From Streptantibioticus parmotrematis (GTDB lineage Bacteria; Actinomycetota; Actinomycetes; Streptomycetales; Streptomycetaceae), in the NCBI RefSeq assembly GCF_019890615.1, contig NZ_JAINVZ010000002.1, positions 372,001 to 436,000 of the forward strand: DNA of 64,000 bases. Reading direction: 5' to 3'. This document shows positions 34,572 through 43,299 of this stretch, piece by piece. The first letter of the stretch is position 1; every line of letters starts with the position of its first letter. Position numbers and translations under genes: made by a program. The notes under the pieces were generated by a model. That model had not been told where the DNA came from and made no database searches. It was given only the letters and a program-made list of their open reading frames with translations.

Positions 34572-37500
34572 TCAGCTCAGGGCGTCTTGGAGCGCCTTAG
34601 CGTATGCGCTGGCTCCGATGTCGTTCGGGTGATAGGACTCCATGCTCGCCGGGGCGGATACCGACCACTTCCTGTCGGAAGCAATGTCTGACGAGGGGGC
34701 CTTGGTGAACTCGTGCAGCCCTTCCGCCGAATCGCAGATCAGATGCCCCTTCCATTCGGAGCTCGGGTCGTAGAAGCTGGCCTTTCCGTCCGTCTTCGCG
34801 GTCTGCATGGCGCTGGCCAGTTGGGTATTCATTTCGCCGCCCCAGCTGGCGAGGAGGTTCAGGTCGTCTGCCGCGAGGGGGGCGGAGGTACACGTTGTCA
34901 CGCCGGTGTCGAACAGCACCGGATAGCCAAGATCCACGATCCTGGCATTCGGGGCGACGGTGTGAACAAGTTCGGTGAGGCTCATCACGTTCGTGGCTGC
35001 GTTGTCGATGTTGTTCCGCACGGTTGCGTCCGACGGGCAGCTTCCCAGGACGCAGTCCGTCAAGGTGTTCGCGAACCCCGCGTCGTCGCCACCAAAGGTG
35101 TAGGCGATCAACGTGGTGTCAGGTCCGATGAAGCCTGAATAGAGTTGTGGGATCTCTCCGAACTGGCCGTCCTGCGTCGCGTCGTAGGTGCGGGCGCCGT
35201 TACAGGCCACGGTGTGGAAGTCGAGCGTCGGGTCGTCCGCGTCATCACGGTCCCCGATACTCGTCGTTGTTCCCGGAAGAATTGTCTGGCGGATCCACGA
35301 CCGCCTGGAGCGCACGCATGCGTCGTAGTCAGCCGGCGCGGTCGCCCCGGGGGCCAGGCGCGGCCCGGAGGTATCGGAGTTGGGGTAGTAGTCACCGACG
35401 CCGACACCGGACGCGTAGGAATCGCCGAGCTGCGTCACCTCGTCGGCCGGCTTCCCCGGCAGCGGGGAGAACGCGACTGCGTCCCAGGCGATCGAGTCGT
35501 CGGCGGTCGCGCCATAGGCGTAGTTGGTGAGTGTGACGCCCTGCCAGTCGCTTCCGGGCTTGAAGTCGATCGCGCCAAGAGAGACCCACTCATTGGCGCG
35601 GTCATGCGCGTTGATGACGCGGTTGGTCGTCGCCGAGCCCGTGTGGACGGTGTAGATCTCCTGCTGCGCCGTGGAGCCGGTGTCCGGTACGTGGACCCAC
35701 ACCCGCTGGTAGCCAGAGATCTTCTGGCTGAGCTTCCAGTCGCCGGTGATGGCCATGTCGCCGTCGGCGAGGACCGGTGTGGACAGGAACGAGTCGACCG
35801 CTGCGCCGTTCGCCGCGAACTTTCCCGTCGACGAGTCGTACCAGGTCGCCGAGTCGTTCAGGTTGGTCACGCCACCGTTGACGTCTCGTGTGTGCGCGTA
35901 CCAGAAGTGCGCGTTGTAGCCGCCTCCGACCTGGTGCAGGTCACCGCGTGCTTCGAACTCTCCACTGGAGTCGGCCAGGAAGGTGAAGGCGAAGGACCCG
36001 TCGTTCTGGGTGTCCTTGGCGCAGTCCGTGCGGTAGGTCGGAACCGACGACGGCAGCGAGTCGATGACCTTGGTTCCAGATGGCAGGGGAGAAGTGGAGC
36101 AGATGGGCTGGCCCACGCCTCCGTGCCCCCGGCCGGGCTCACTCCGAAGCGTCTGGTACTTGATCGACTCGTTGCCGCAGGTGGTGGCGCAGTCGTCCTT
36201 CCAGGTGGCGTTGGAGTGCCACCAGTGCAACACGTCGCAGCCTTGCAGATGCTGGGTCTCGCACGGTGGTGGATTGTTGATGTCGCAGGCGTTGTCGGTC
36301 GTCGTGCAGAAGGTGTCCAGCGGCGGCTTGACCGCTTCCCGGTTGGCCGGGCCGGTCGTCGAGCTGCCGTTCCACCAGGCGGGGTTGAAGCCCATGGTGC
36401 CGTACCCCGCGTCGCCGGGCTGCTGCTGATTACCGTTGTCGTCGAACGACCAGCCGGTGTCCTGCGACCAGGCGGCCCAGCCCATGACCTTCTCCTCATA
36501 GGGCCAGTCCTGCGGGTGCGCCGCGTCCTGGTTGGCGTCGACGTCGTAGGAGGTGTCCATGAACGGACCACGTGCGAACGGGTAGATGGGGTTGGCCGGA
36601 TTCCCGTACCAGCCCAAGCCCCAGTTGCCGGACGGGTCGGACCCTGGGGCGTTGAAGCCCTCGTTGTAGTTCCACACCGAGGCGAACCAGTTCTCGATCT
36701 TCGACGGGTCGTCGTTGTTGATCGTGATGGTCTGACCGGGGGTGTGGATCTCATTCCACTTGTCCGAGATCAGCTGGACGGCCTTGGCGATGTTGACGGT
36801 GTAGTCGAGGCTGATCGCGAGCTGCTCGTTGTACGGCATCTCGGTCTCGTTCGGCTTCGGATGCGCGGGCACCCTCATGCCGTCGGTGATCTGGCCGATC
36901 CCGTACCCGCAGTCGGAGTTCGTCCAGTCGATCTGCCAGTACGCGGTACCCGACACGCTCGGATGTCCGTAGAAGCCGTTCTGGCTGGTCAGCGGGGATG
37001 AAGTCTGACCCGCGATCGCCCCGCCCTCGGCCTGCCAGAGATTCGACTCCTGGGCCAGGATCCCGAGGATGACTTGCGCCGGGACGTGGGCGCCGGAGTG
37101 ACCGGTCAGCGAGGGCGCCGGGAACATGGTGTCGGGGTCGACCGTGGAGTCCTCCTCCTGGCTGCGCCAGCCACCCTGGGTGATGTAGCCGGCGTGCAGG
37201 TCGTTGCGAACGGCCATGTCGACGGCCCATTCGACCTGATTCGGGGTCGGCTGGAGGGCCTGGATGTTCGGGTCGTTACGGGCGACCGCGCACCACCGGT
37301 TGGCGTCGGTGGTGGCGCCGGAGGTGCCGGAAGCGTTCGGCTTGACCCCCGGCCGCGGAGGCGGGGCGAGCGCGGGGGACACCGCTGCGCCAGCGCCCTT
37401 GGCCTGGTCGGCTCCGGTGGACGCGGCGAATGACACTGCCTTGCCGGTCTCCGGGACGGTCGCGTTGATCTGCACAGGGCCGGCAGTCTGCTGCTGTGAG

Positions 37501-38546
37501 AGGGACCCGACAGGCTGCTTGACCCGGGCGGCGATGCCGGGTGCGGTCACATCGGTGACCGCGAGTTGCCCATCGGTGGAGATCGTCGCGTCCGACCGGG
37601 CGTTCAGCTTCGTCACACCCGTGGGCAGAGCGCTCGTACGAGTGGGGGTGCCGGTGAGATAGACCTGGGCGGACCCGGACTGGGTGAGAGCCAGCTTCCC
37701 GATGGGCGCGGAGGCGAAGGCCGTCACCTTCCTGCCGGAGAGATGCTTGGCGATCTGCGCCGTTCCCGTCTGGTCCACGAAGTCGATTCCGCCGGAAGCG
37801 TCAGCGTGGATGTCGTACGGAGCCCGGCTTCCTCTGGCCAGTGTCGACATTTTGCCGTGCGAGTCGATGGCCACCAGCTGATTGCCGGTGGCTCCCACCA
37901 GTTCGCCGCCCGCTGTTGTGCCGGAAGTGATCTCGGCGTTCACGGCCACCAGGCCGGTGCGCTTGCCGGTGTCGTCCACCGTGACCAGCTGAGTCCTGTC
38001 ACCGTCGAGCTGTGTGAAGGTCGCGGTGTGGGCGGTGGTGTCACAGGTGGGATCGAAGTACGCCAACGTGGCAGTGAACGGGAGCTTCGTCACCCGGCCC
38101 GTCGTGAGGTCGACGATCGCGGTGAAGGCGCCGCGCTCCATGAGGTCCTGCTCGTTGGTGAAGTCCCGGGGAGCGTAGGCGACCGCGAGGTGGTCGGGAT
38201 CGGTCTGGCAGGAGTCGCCGATCCACATGTCGGTGTCGAAACCCGGCTCGGACAGGGTCGTCACGGACCGCCACGCGTAGCCCTGCTTGGCCTCCGCGGC
38301 CAGGACGTGAACGCCGGTGGAGTCCGGGGAGATGACGGCGGCCTTGTCCGTGGACGACTTCCAGCCCTTCGGTAAAGCGCCATCCGGGTTGTCGACTCCG
38401 CCCGTCGACACTGTGGATGCGGCAGCCTGTGGAGGCCGGGGTCTGGTTGCTGCGGTTGCTCCTGGCGCCTGGGTCAGCGTGATGGCGACGGTTGTCGCGA
38501 CGATGCCGGCGATGGCTCCCAGGGGCACCTTGGCGCGTATGCGCAT
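34572..38546 (-). CDS. Large secreted protein: lytic-transglycosylase-like, golvesin-like and SGNH hydrolase domains
   Basis: 1324 aa, exported: basic start, hydrophobic helix GAIAGIVATTVAITL, cleavage near ATA|AT. Residues about 50-390 contain repeated beta-rich segments (ATISTDGQLAVTDV, GGIDFVDQTGTAQIAKHLSG), perhaps a propeller. About 420-700 resembles an SLT/lysozyme-like domain: ILAQESNLWQAEGG with candidate catalytic Glu500, and DCGYGIGQITDGM. About 880-1022 matches golvesin-type domains (ISGYQRVWVHVPDTGS). The C-terminal SGNH domain has block I GDSYASG (Ser1043) and block V YHPND (His1306). Block III reads GGDD, with Asp1154 where Asn is expected. ATG 38546 follows GGAAGG. Possibly a cell-wall or glycan-active enzyme; substrates unknown. 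Confidence 0.85.
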   Translation of the reverse strand: MRIRAKVPLGAIAGIVATTVAITLTQAPGATAATRPRPPQAAASTVSTGGVDNPDGALPKGWKSSTDKAAVISPDSTGVHVLAAEAKQGYAWRSVTTLSEPGFDTDMWIGDSCQTDPDHLAVAYAPRDFTNEQDLMERGAFTAIVDLTTGRVTKLPFTATLAYFDPTCDTTAHTATFTQLDGDRTQLVTVDDTGKRTGLVAVNAEITSGTTAGGELVGATGNQLVAIDSHGKMSTLARGSRAPYDIHADASGGIDFVDQTGTAQIAKHLSGRKVTAFASAPIGKLALTQSGSAQVYLTGTPTRTSALPTGVTKLNARSDATISTDGQLAVTDVTAPGIAARVKQPVGSLSQQQTAGPVQINATVPETGKAVSFAASTGADQAKGAGAAVSPALAPPPRPGVKPNASGTSGATTDANRWCAVARNDPNIQALQPTPNQVEWAVDMAVRNDLHAGYITQGGWRSQEEDSTVDPDTMFPAPSLTGHSGAHVPAQVILGILAQESNLWQAEGGAIAGQTSSPLTSQNGFYGHPSVSGTAYWQIDWTNSDCGYGIGQITDGMRVPAHPKPNETEMPYNEQLAISLDYTVNIAKAVQLISDKWNEIHTPGQTITINNDDPSKIENWFASVWNYNEGFNAPGSDPSGNWGLGWYGNPANPIYPFARGPFMDTSYDVDANQDAAHPQDWPYEEKVMGWAAWSQDTGWSFDDNGNQQQPGDAGYGTMGFNPAWWNGSSTTGPANREAVKPPLDTFCTTTDNACDINNPPPCETQHLQGCDVLHWWHSNATWKDDCATTCGNESIKYQTLRSEPGRGHGGVGQPICSTSPLPSGTKVIDSLPSSVPTYRTDCAKDTQNDGSFAFTFLADSSGEFEARGDLHQVGGGYNAHFWYAHTRDVNGGVTNLNDSATWYDSSTGKFAANGAAVDSFLSTPVLADGDMAITGDWKLSQKISGYQRVWVHVPDTGSTAQQEIYTVHTGSATTNRVINAHDRANEWVSLGAIDFKPGSDWQGVTLTNYAYGATADDSIAWDAVAFSPLPGKPADEVTQLGDSYASGVGVGDYYPNSDTSGPRLAPGATAPADYDACVRSRRSWIRQTILPGTTTSIGDRDDADDPTLDFHTVACNGARTYDATQDGQFGEIPQLYSGFIGPDTTLIAYTFGGDDAGFANTLTDCVLGSCPSDATVRNNIDNAATNVMSLTELVHTVAPNARIVDLGYPVLFDTGVTTCTSAPLAADDLNLLASWGGEMNTQLASAMQTAKTDGKASFYDPSSEWKGHLICDSAEGLHEFTKAPSSDIASDRKWSVSAPASMESYHPNDIGASAYAKALQDALS

Positions 38547-38973
38547 GGTGTCCTTCCCTTTGGGGCCCGTGCCGCTCGATCGGCCCGCTACGCGATGCAT
38601 GCGGGATGCCGACGAGCTGTGGACGGGCTGGGCTCACGGTATGAGCGAGGTAAGGGTGCCACAGGGAAACCCGGAATCGCCGTACAGCTTGTCGGAATTC
38701 GCGAGACTCAAGGCCGTGACCGCAATCACATAGTGACGCTGTGTTACTTGTTAAAGCGTCGGTTTGTCCAGTCATGCTGGAGATTGGTCGGATCTTTCGC
38801 GAAATCCTCGCTACGTCAAGTCGCTGAATTTCCACAAATGGAACAAGACAGTCCAGTTTTGATCGATAATCACTTCGCGTGCATCGTTCGAGCCCATACG
38901 GTCACACCGGACGCGTCCGTGTGGCGGCTTCCGAGAGGGAAGGCGCTCACGGGCATGACTGAATGGGGGACCC
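38547..38973. promoter_or_regulatory. 427-bp AT-richer divergent intergenic region
   Basis: Lies between the two divergently transcribed secreted-protein genes. It is clearly lower in GC than its surroundings, especially 38690-38900 (CACATAGTGACGCTGTGTTACTTG, GTTTTGATCGATAATCAC, given here in short pieces). It should hold both promoters. No open frame with coding bias and no clear palindrome that I could assign. Confidence 0.5.
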
Positions 38974-39510
38974 ATGTTCATCGCACGCAACGCAGCACGC
39001 CTCGCCGTCGCAGGTGTCACCACGCTGATGTCGGCCCTGGCCTTCGCCACCGCGCCGGCGCAGGCCGCGACGTTCCGGAACGCGGAACAGCACATCAGCA
39101 CCGCACAGGCCCTCCGGATCAAGCCCACCGCCCAGATGAAGGCCGACGGGACCACGGTCTGCGGAAGCGGCTACAACACGATCATCGCCGCGCAGCGCTT
39201 CACCGGAACCGGTGGCACCCCGCTCGGCGATGTGTACTCGTACACCAATGGCAAGGTGACTGGTCCCAACTATGAGGACAAGCAGGTCTGCGCCGCCTTC
39301 TTCAACGACCTCGGTGTTAGTCGCTACATGAAGATCACCTTCTGTGACAACTACACCGCGGACAAGTGTGCCGTAGACTCCGGCAATTACTCTTCGTACG
39401 CCGGGCCCGTGTACCAGAACCGTGGCTATTGCGGCACGATCAGCGTCGTCATGAACAACGGCAACACCGCCGTCATCAACGGCAGCATCGGCAGCAGTCC
39501 CTGTAACTGA
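38974..39510 (+). CDS. Secreted six-cysteine protein of unknown function
   Basis: 178 aa with a Sec signal peptide (RNAARLAVAGVTTLMSALAFA, cleavage after AQA31). The mature part has six cysteines (63, 106, 124, 132, 153, 177), enough for three disulfides, many Asn/Gly/Thr/Tyr residues and a beta-strand pattern; no motif I recognise. It lies 22 bp upstream of a lipoprotein gene on the same strand, probably one operon. It begins after GGGGGA about 5 bases before the ATG. Slightly lower GC than the surrounding transporter genes, consistent with an accessory island. Confidence 0.8.
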   Translation: MFIARNAARLAVAGVTTLMSALAFATAPAQAATFRNAEQHISTAQALRIKPTAQMKADGTTVCGSGYNTIIAAQRFTGTGGTPLGDVYSYTNGKVTGPNYEDKQVCAAFFNDLGVSRYMKITFCDNYTADKCAVDSGNYSSYAGPVYQNRGYCGTISVVMNNGNTAVINGSIGSSPCN

Positions 39511-39532
39511 TCCACCCGTAGGAGAGCACCCC

Positions 39533-40060
39533 GTGATACGACAGCACCGTCTCGCCACCCTCGTGGCTGCCGCAGCCCTTCTCTCGGCCGCGGGGTGCTC
39601 CTCCTCGCACCACGACCAGGCCACGCCCACACATTCCGCCACCATCCCGGCGTCTCTTACCGTGTCACCGACGCCGTCGCCATCACTGACTGCGTCACCC
39701 ACCCCGTCCAACCCCTATGAGGGCATTCCTGCCGGGGTCACCACGGTGACGCCCTACGTCACGCCACCCGTCGTCGCCTCCTCCGGGGACGTACGCGTCC
39801 TCAAGCCCACGGCGGACGGGAAGATCGTTCACGTTCCCGTCGACATCACCAACCACGGTAAGGACGCGGCTGATTACCGCGTCACCGTTCGGGTCTACGC
39901 CGGCAATGACACCAGCTACTTCAAGACCGTCACCGTGGACAGCGGACTTCTGCAGCCCGGGGGCGGAACGCAGTCCTCATACCTCGTCAACGACCCGTAC
40001 CAGATCATGGTCTACGACCCTCAGGCCAAAATCGTGAAGGTCACCCGCACTCCTCGATAG
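39533..40060 (+). CDS. Lipoprotein with Ser/Thr/Pro linker and beta-sandwich-like domain
   Basis: 175 aa, GTG start with AGGAG 8 bases upstream. Lipobox SAAGC (Cys22). Residues about 25-62 form a Thr/Ser/Pro linker (SLTVSPTPSPSLTASPTPS), like a cell-wall spacer. The rest (HVPVDITNHGKDAADYRVTVRVYAGN) looks like the Ig/CARDB-like domains of Streptomyces lipoproteins. Follows the six-cysteine secreted protein after 22 bp; the pair may act together at the cell surface (inference). It converges with the DppF gene of operon 2. Confidence 0.8.
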   Translation: MIRQHRLATLVAAAALLSAAGCSSSHHDQATPTHSATIPASLTVSPTPSPSLTASPTPSNPYEGIPAGVTTVTPYVTPPVVASSGDVRVLKPTADGKIVHVPVDITNHGKDAADYRVTVRVYAGNDTSYFKTVTVDSGLLQPGGGTQSSYLVNDPYQIMVYDPQAKIVKVTRTPR

Positions 40061-40112
40061 AAGAGAACCTCGCCCCGGCTTCGGCTGGCGGGAACGGGAG
40101 CGGTGATTTGGG

Positions 40113-41243
40113 CTACGTCTCCTCTTCCTGCGGTGTCCCTTCCTCCAGCGCCGCGAGCGCCGGGTCCAGGACGACCGTGCGGTCGCGGACGACGGTCGGC
40201 TCCTCCGGGAAGTGGCAGGCCGTCAGGTGGCCTTCCGCGTTGCCCTCGACGCGCGTCAACGGGGGCTCCTCGGCCGCGCACTTGTCCCGCGCCTTCCAGC
40301 ACCGCGTGCGGAAGCGGCAGCCGGACGGGGGGTCGACGGGGGAGGGGACGTCACCGGCGAGCCGGATGCGTTCGCGGCCCTGCGCGTCGGGGTCGGGTTC
40401 GGGGGCCGCCGACAGCAGGGCGTGGGTGTACGGGTGGCGGGGGCGGCGGTAGAGGGCGTCGCGGTCGCCGGTCTCCACGATCCGGCCCAGGTACATCACC
40501 GCCACCCGCTGCGAGAAGTGCCGGACGACGGCCAGGTCGTGGGCGATGAACAGGAACGCGATACCCCGCTCGCGCCGCAGCTCCCGCAACAGGTTGACCA
40601 CCTGCGCCTGGATGGAGACGTCCAGCGCGGAGACCGGCTCGTCGGCCACGATCAGCTTCGGGGACAGCCCCAACGCCCGCGCGATGCCGACGCGTTGACG
40701 CTGTCCGCCGGAGAACTCGTGCGGGAAGCGGTTGTAGTGCTCGGGGTTGAGGCCGACCGTCTCCAGCAGCTCGCGCACCCGCTTCTCCCGGCCGCCCGGC
40801 GGGTCGATCCCGTTGATCTCCATCGGCCCGGAGACGATCGCGCCCACCGTCTGGCGGGGGTTGAGGGACGCGTACGGGTCCTGGAAGATCATCTGGATCT
40901 CGCTGCGCACCGGGGCGAGCTGCTTGCGGGTGGCGTGCGTGATGTCGCGGCCCCGGTAGGCGATCCGGCCCGCGGTGGGCTCCAGCAGCCGGGTCACCAG
41001 CCGCCCGGTGGTGGACTTCCCGCAGCCCGACTCGCCGACCAGCCCCAGCGCCTCGCCCTCGCGCACCGCGAAGTCCACGCCGTCCACCGCCCGCACCGCG
41101 CCCACCTGCCGCTTGAGCAGGAAGCCCTGGAGCACGGGGAAGTGCTTGACCAGTCCGGACACTTCGAGCAGCGGCGCGCCCGCCGAGCCGTCCACGGGCG
41201 GCTTCCCCGACGCGCCCACCCGCGGAGCCTCCCGCCCGCTCAC
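40113..41243 (-). CDS. Peptide ABC transporter ATP-binding protein, DppF type (operon 2)
   Basis: 376 aa. Walker [10 protein letters not shown]-loop [18 protein letters not shown], signature [19 protein letters not shown], Walker [16 protein letters not shown]-loop IAHDLA. C-terminal oligo_HPY segment with [14 protein letters not shown] and a longer acidic tail ending [10 protein letters not shown]. Last gene of minus-strand operon 2; GTG start overlaps the dppD stop (GTGA). Confidence 0.94.
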   Translation of the reverse strand: MSGREAPRVGASGKPPVDGSAGAPLLEVSGLVKHFPVLQGFLLKRQVGAVRAVDGVDFAVREGEALGLVGESGCGKSTTGRLVTRLLEPTAGRIAYRGRDITHATRKQLAPVRSEIQMIFQDPYASLNPRQTVGAIVSGPMEINGIDPPGGREKRVRELLETVGLNPEHYNRFPHEFSGGQRQRVGIARALGLSPKLIVADEPVSALDVSIQAQVVNLLRELRRERGIAFLFIAHDLAVVRHFSQRVAVMYLGRIVETGDRDALYRRPRHPYTHALLSAAPEPDPDAQGRERIRLAGDVPSPVDPPSGCRFRTRCWKARDKCAAEEPPLTRVEGNAEGHLTACHFPEEPTVVRDRTVVLDPALAALEEGTPQEEET

Positions 41244-42307
41244 CGGACCGCCCCCGGCGTCAGCTCCCGCACCCGTTCGTCCGGCAGATGGCAGGCCGAG
41301 GCGCGGCCGCCGCCCTCCGGGGCCAGCGGGGGCCGCTCGACGCGGCACCGGTCGTCCGGCACCTGGTCGCGGTACGGGCAGCGCGGGTGGAACGGGCAGC
41401 CCGGCGGCGGTGTCAGCAGGCTCGGCGGGGTGCCGGGGATCGGCCGCAACGGCTCGTCGGCGTCGTCCGTCATCCGCGGCAGCGACCCCAGCAGGCCCCA
41501 CGTGTACGGGTGGCGCGGCGACTTGAGGATGTCGCGGACCGTCCCGCGTTCCACGCACCGCCCCGCGTACATCACCAGCACCTCGTCGCAGACCCCCGCG
41601 ACCACCCCGAGGTCGTGGGTGACGAAGACGATCGCGGTGCCGCGTTCGCGTTGCAGGTCGGCCAGGAGGTCCAGGATCTGCGCCTGCACGGTCACGTCCA
41701 GGGCGGTCGTCGGCTCGTCGGCGATGAGCAGTTCGGGGTCGCAGACCAGGGCCAGCGCGATCATCGCCCGCTGCCGCATGCCGCCGGAGAAGTGGTGCGG
41801 GTAGTCGTCGACCCGGCGTTCGGGGCGCGGGATGCCGACCCGGCCCAGCATCTCGACCGCGCGGCGCCGGGCCCGCGCGCGGCTCGCGCCGGTGTGCTTG
41901 CGGTACGGCTCGGCGATCTGGCGGCCCACGGTGTAGTACGGCGACAGGGCGGTCAGCGAGTCCTGGAAGATCATCGACATGGTGTTGCCGCGCAGCCGCT
42001 CCAGGGCGCGCCGGGGCGCGTGCGTCAACTCCCTTCCGTCGAGCAGGATGTCGCCGGTGACCGTGGTGACGCGCGGGTCGTGCAGGCCGAGGACGGCGAG
42101 GTTGGTCACCGACTTGCCCGAGCCGGACTCGCCGACGATGCCCAGGGTGCGGCCGCGCGGCAGGTCGAAGGAGAGCCCGTCGACCGCCTTGACGAGGCCG
42201 TCCTCGGTGGCGAACCGCACCCGCAGGTCGCGCACCGACAGGAACGGCTCGGTCCCGGGCGTCCCTTCCGGCGGTCCGGTGGGCCGGTCCTCGGTCGCGG
42301 TGGTCAC
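41240..42307 (-). CDS. Peptide ABC transporter ATP-binding protein, DppD type (operon 2)
   Basis: 355 aa. Walker [10 protein letters not shown]-loop [19 protein letters not shown], signature [15 protein letters not shown], Walker [14 protein letters not shown]-loop VTHDLG. C-terminal cysteine cluster [21 protein letters not shown] 42307 has GGAGG about 6 bases upstream. Lies between dppB and dppF of the same operon. Confidence 0.94.
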   Translation of the reverse strand: MTTATEDRPTGPPEGTPGTEPFLSVRDLRVRFATEDGLVKAVDGLSFDLPRGRTLGIVGESGSGKSVTNLAVLGLHDPRVTTVTGDILLDGRELTHAPRRALERLRGNTMSMIFQDSLTALSPYYTVGRQIAEPYRKHTGASRARARRRAVEMLGRVGIPRPERRVDDYPHHFSGGMRQRAMIALALVCDPELLIADEPTTALDVTVQAQILDLLADLQRERGTAIVFVTHDLGVVAGVCDEVLVMYAGRCVERGTVRDILKSPRHPYTWGLLGSLPRMTDDADEPLRPIPGTPPSLLTPPPGCPFHPRCPYRDQVPDDRCRVERPPLAPEGGGRASACHLPDERVRELTPGAVR

Positions 42308-42318
42308 ACGCACCCTCC

Positions 42319-43296
42319 TCACAGCAGCCGGACACGGGGGTCGATGAAGGCGTAACTGGCGTCGATGACCACGTTGAACAGCACGATCGCGCACGAGCTG
42401 AAGAGCATCACGCCCATCTCCAGCGGCAGGTCGGTCTGCGTCACCGCGGCCACCGCGAGCTGGCCCAGGCCGTGCAGCCCGAACGTCGTCTCGGTGATGA
42501 TCGCGCCGCCGAAGACCGAGCCGAGGTCGATGCCGAAGAGCGTGACGATCGGGCCCATCGCGCCGCGCAGCGCGTAGCGGAAGAAGACGTAGCCGCGGCC
42601 CATGCCCTTCGCGCGGGCGGTGCGCACGTGCTCCTCCGCCAGCTGCTCGATCATCAACGACCGCGTCTGGCGGCTGTAGTTGGACCAGAAGATCACCGAC
42701 ATCACCAGGCACGGCAGCACCAGCCCGCCGACCGCGCCCGCCGGATCATGCGACCAGTCCGGGTCCGCGCCCGGGTCCAGCCAGCGGAGGCGGTCGACGA
42801 GCAGGTAGATGGCGAGCGGCCCGATGAAGTAGATCTGCACCGACTGGCCCATCAGCGACACCGAACTGGCGAGCCGGTCGAACAGCGAGCCCCGCGTCCA
42901 CGCGGAGACCAGCCCGAGCCCGACGCCCACGGTCAGGAACACCGCGGCGCCGCCCACCGCCAGGGACAGCGTGGTGGGGTAGCGGCTGGACAGGATGGTC
43001 CACACTGGGGCGTCGTTGGCGAACGACAGCCCGAAGCAGGGCGCCGGGCAGTTGCCCAGCGGCAGCCTGCGGCCGGTGAAGATGCCGGCCATGTACTCCC
43101 CGTACTGCACCGGGACCGGCTTGTCGAGGCCGAGGTTGTGGTGGATCAGCGCGACGTTCGCCGGGGTGCAGTTCTTGCCGCACGACAGGAGCGCCGGGTC
43201 GCTGGGCAGCGTGAAGAACAGCAGGTAGGTCAGAGCGCTGATCAGGGCCAGGATGACGACCGCGCCGAGCAGGCGGCGCACCAGGAATCGCAGCAT
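42319..43296 (-). CDS. Peptide ABC transporter permease, DppB type (operon 2)
   Basis: 325 aa, six helices, starting [28 protein letters not shown]. The first extracytoplasmic loop has four cysteines (SCGKNC and NCPAPC), a feature of this actinobacterial subgroup and also seen in part in operon 3. EAA loop [27 protein letters not shown]. Stops with FIDPRVRLL. It starts 3 bp after the binding-protein stop. Confidence 0.94.
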   Translation of the reverse strand: MLRFLVRRLLGAVVILALISALTYLLFFTLPSDPALLSCGKNCTPANVALIHHNLGLDKPVPVQYGEYMAGIFTGRRLPLGNCPAPCFGLSFANDAPVWTILSSRYPTTLSLAVGGAAVFLTVGVGLGLVSAWTRGSLFDRLASSVSLMGQSVQIYFIGPLAIYLLVDRLRWLDPGADPDWSHDPAGAVGGLVLPCLVMSVIFWSNYSRQTRSLMIEQLAEEHVRTARAKGMGRGYVFFRYALRGAMGPIVTLFGIDLGSVFGGAIITETTFGLHGLGQLAVAAVTQTDLPLEMGVMLFSSCAIVLFNVVIDASYAFIDPRVRLL

Positions 43297-43299
43297 GCG

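Noticed and set aside
38547..38973. Small plus-strand frames in the AT-richer gap
   Set aside because: No ribosome-binding site with a matching start and no GC-third-position bias; treated as promoter region.
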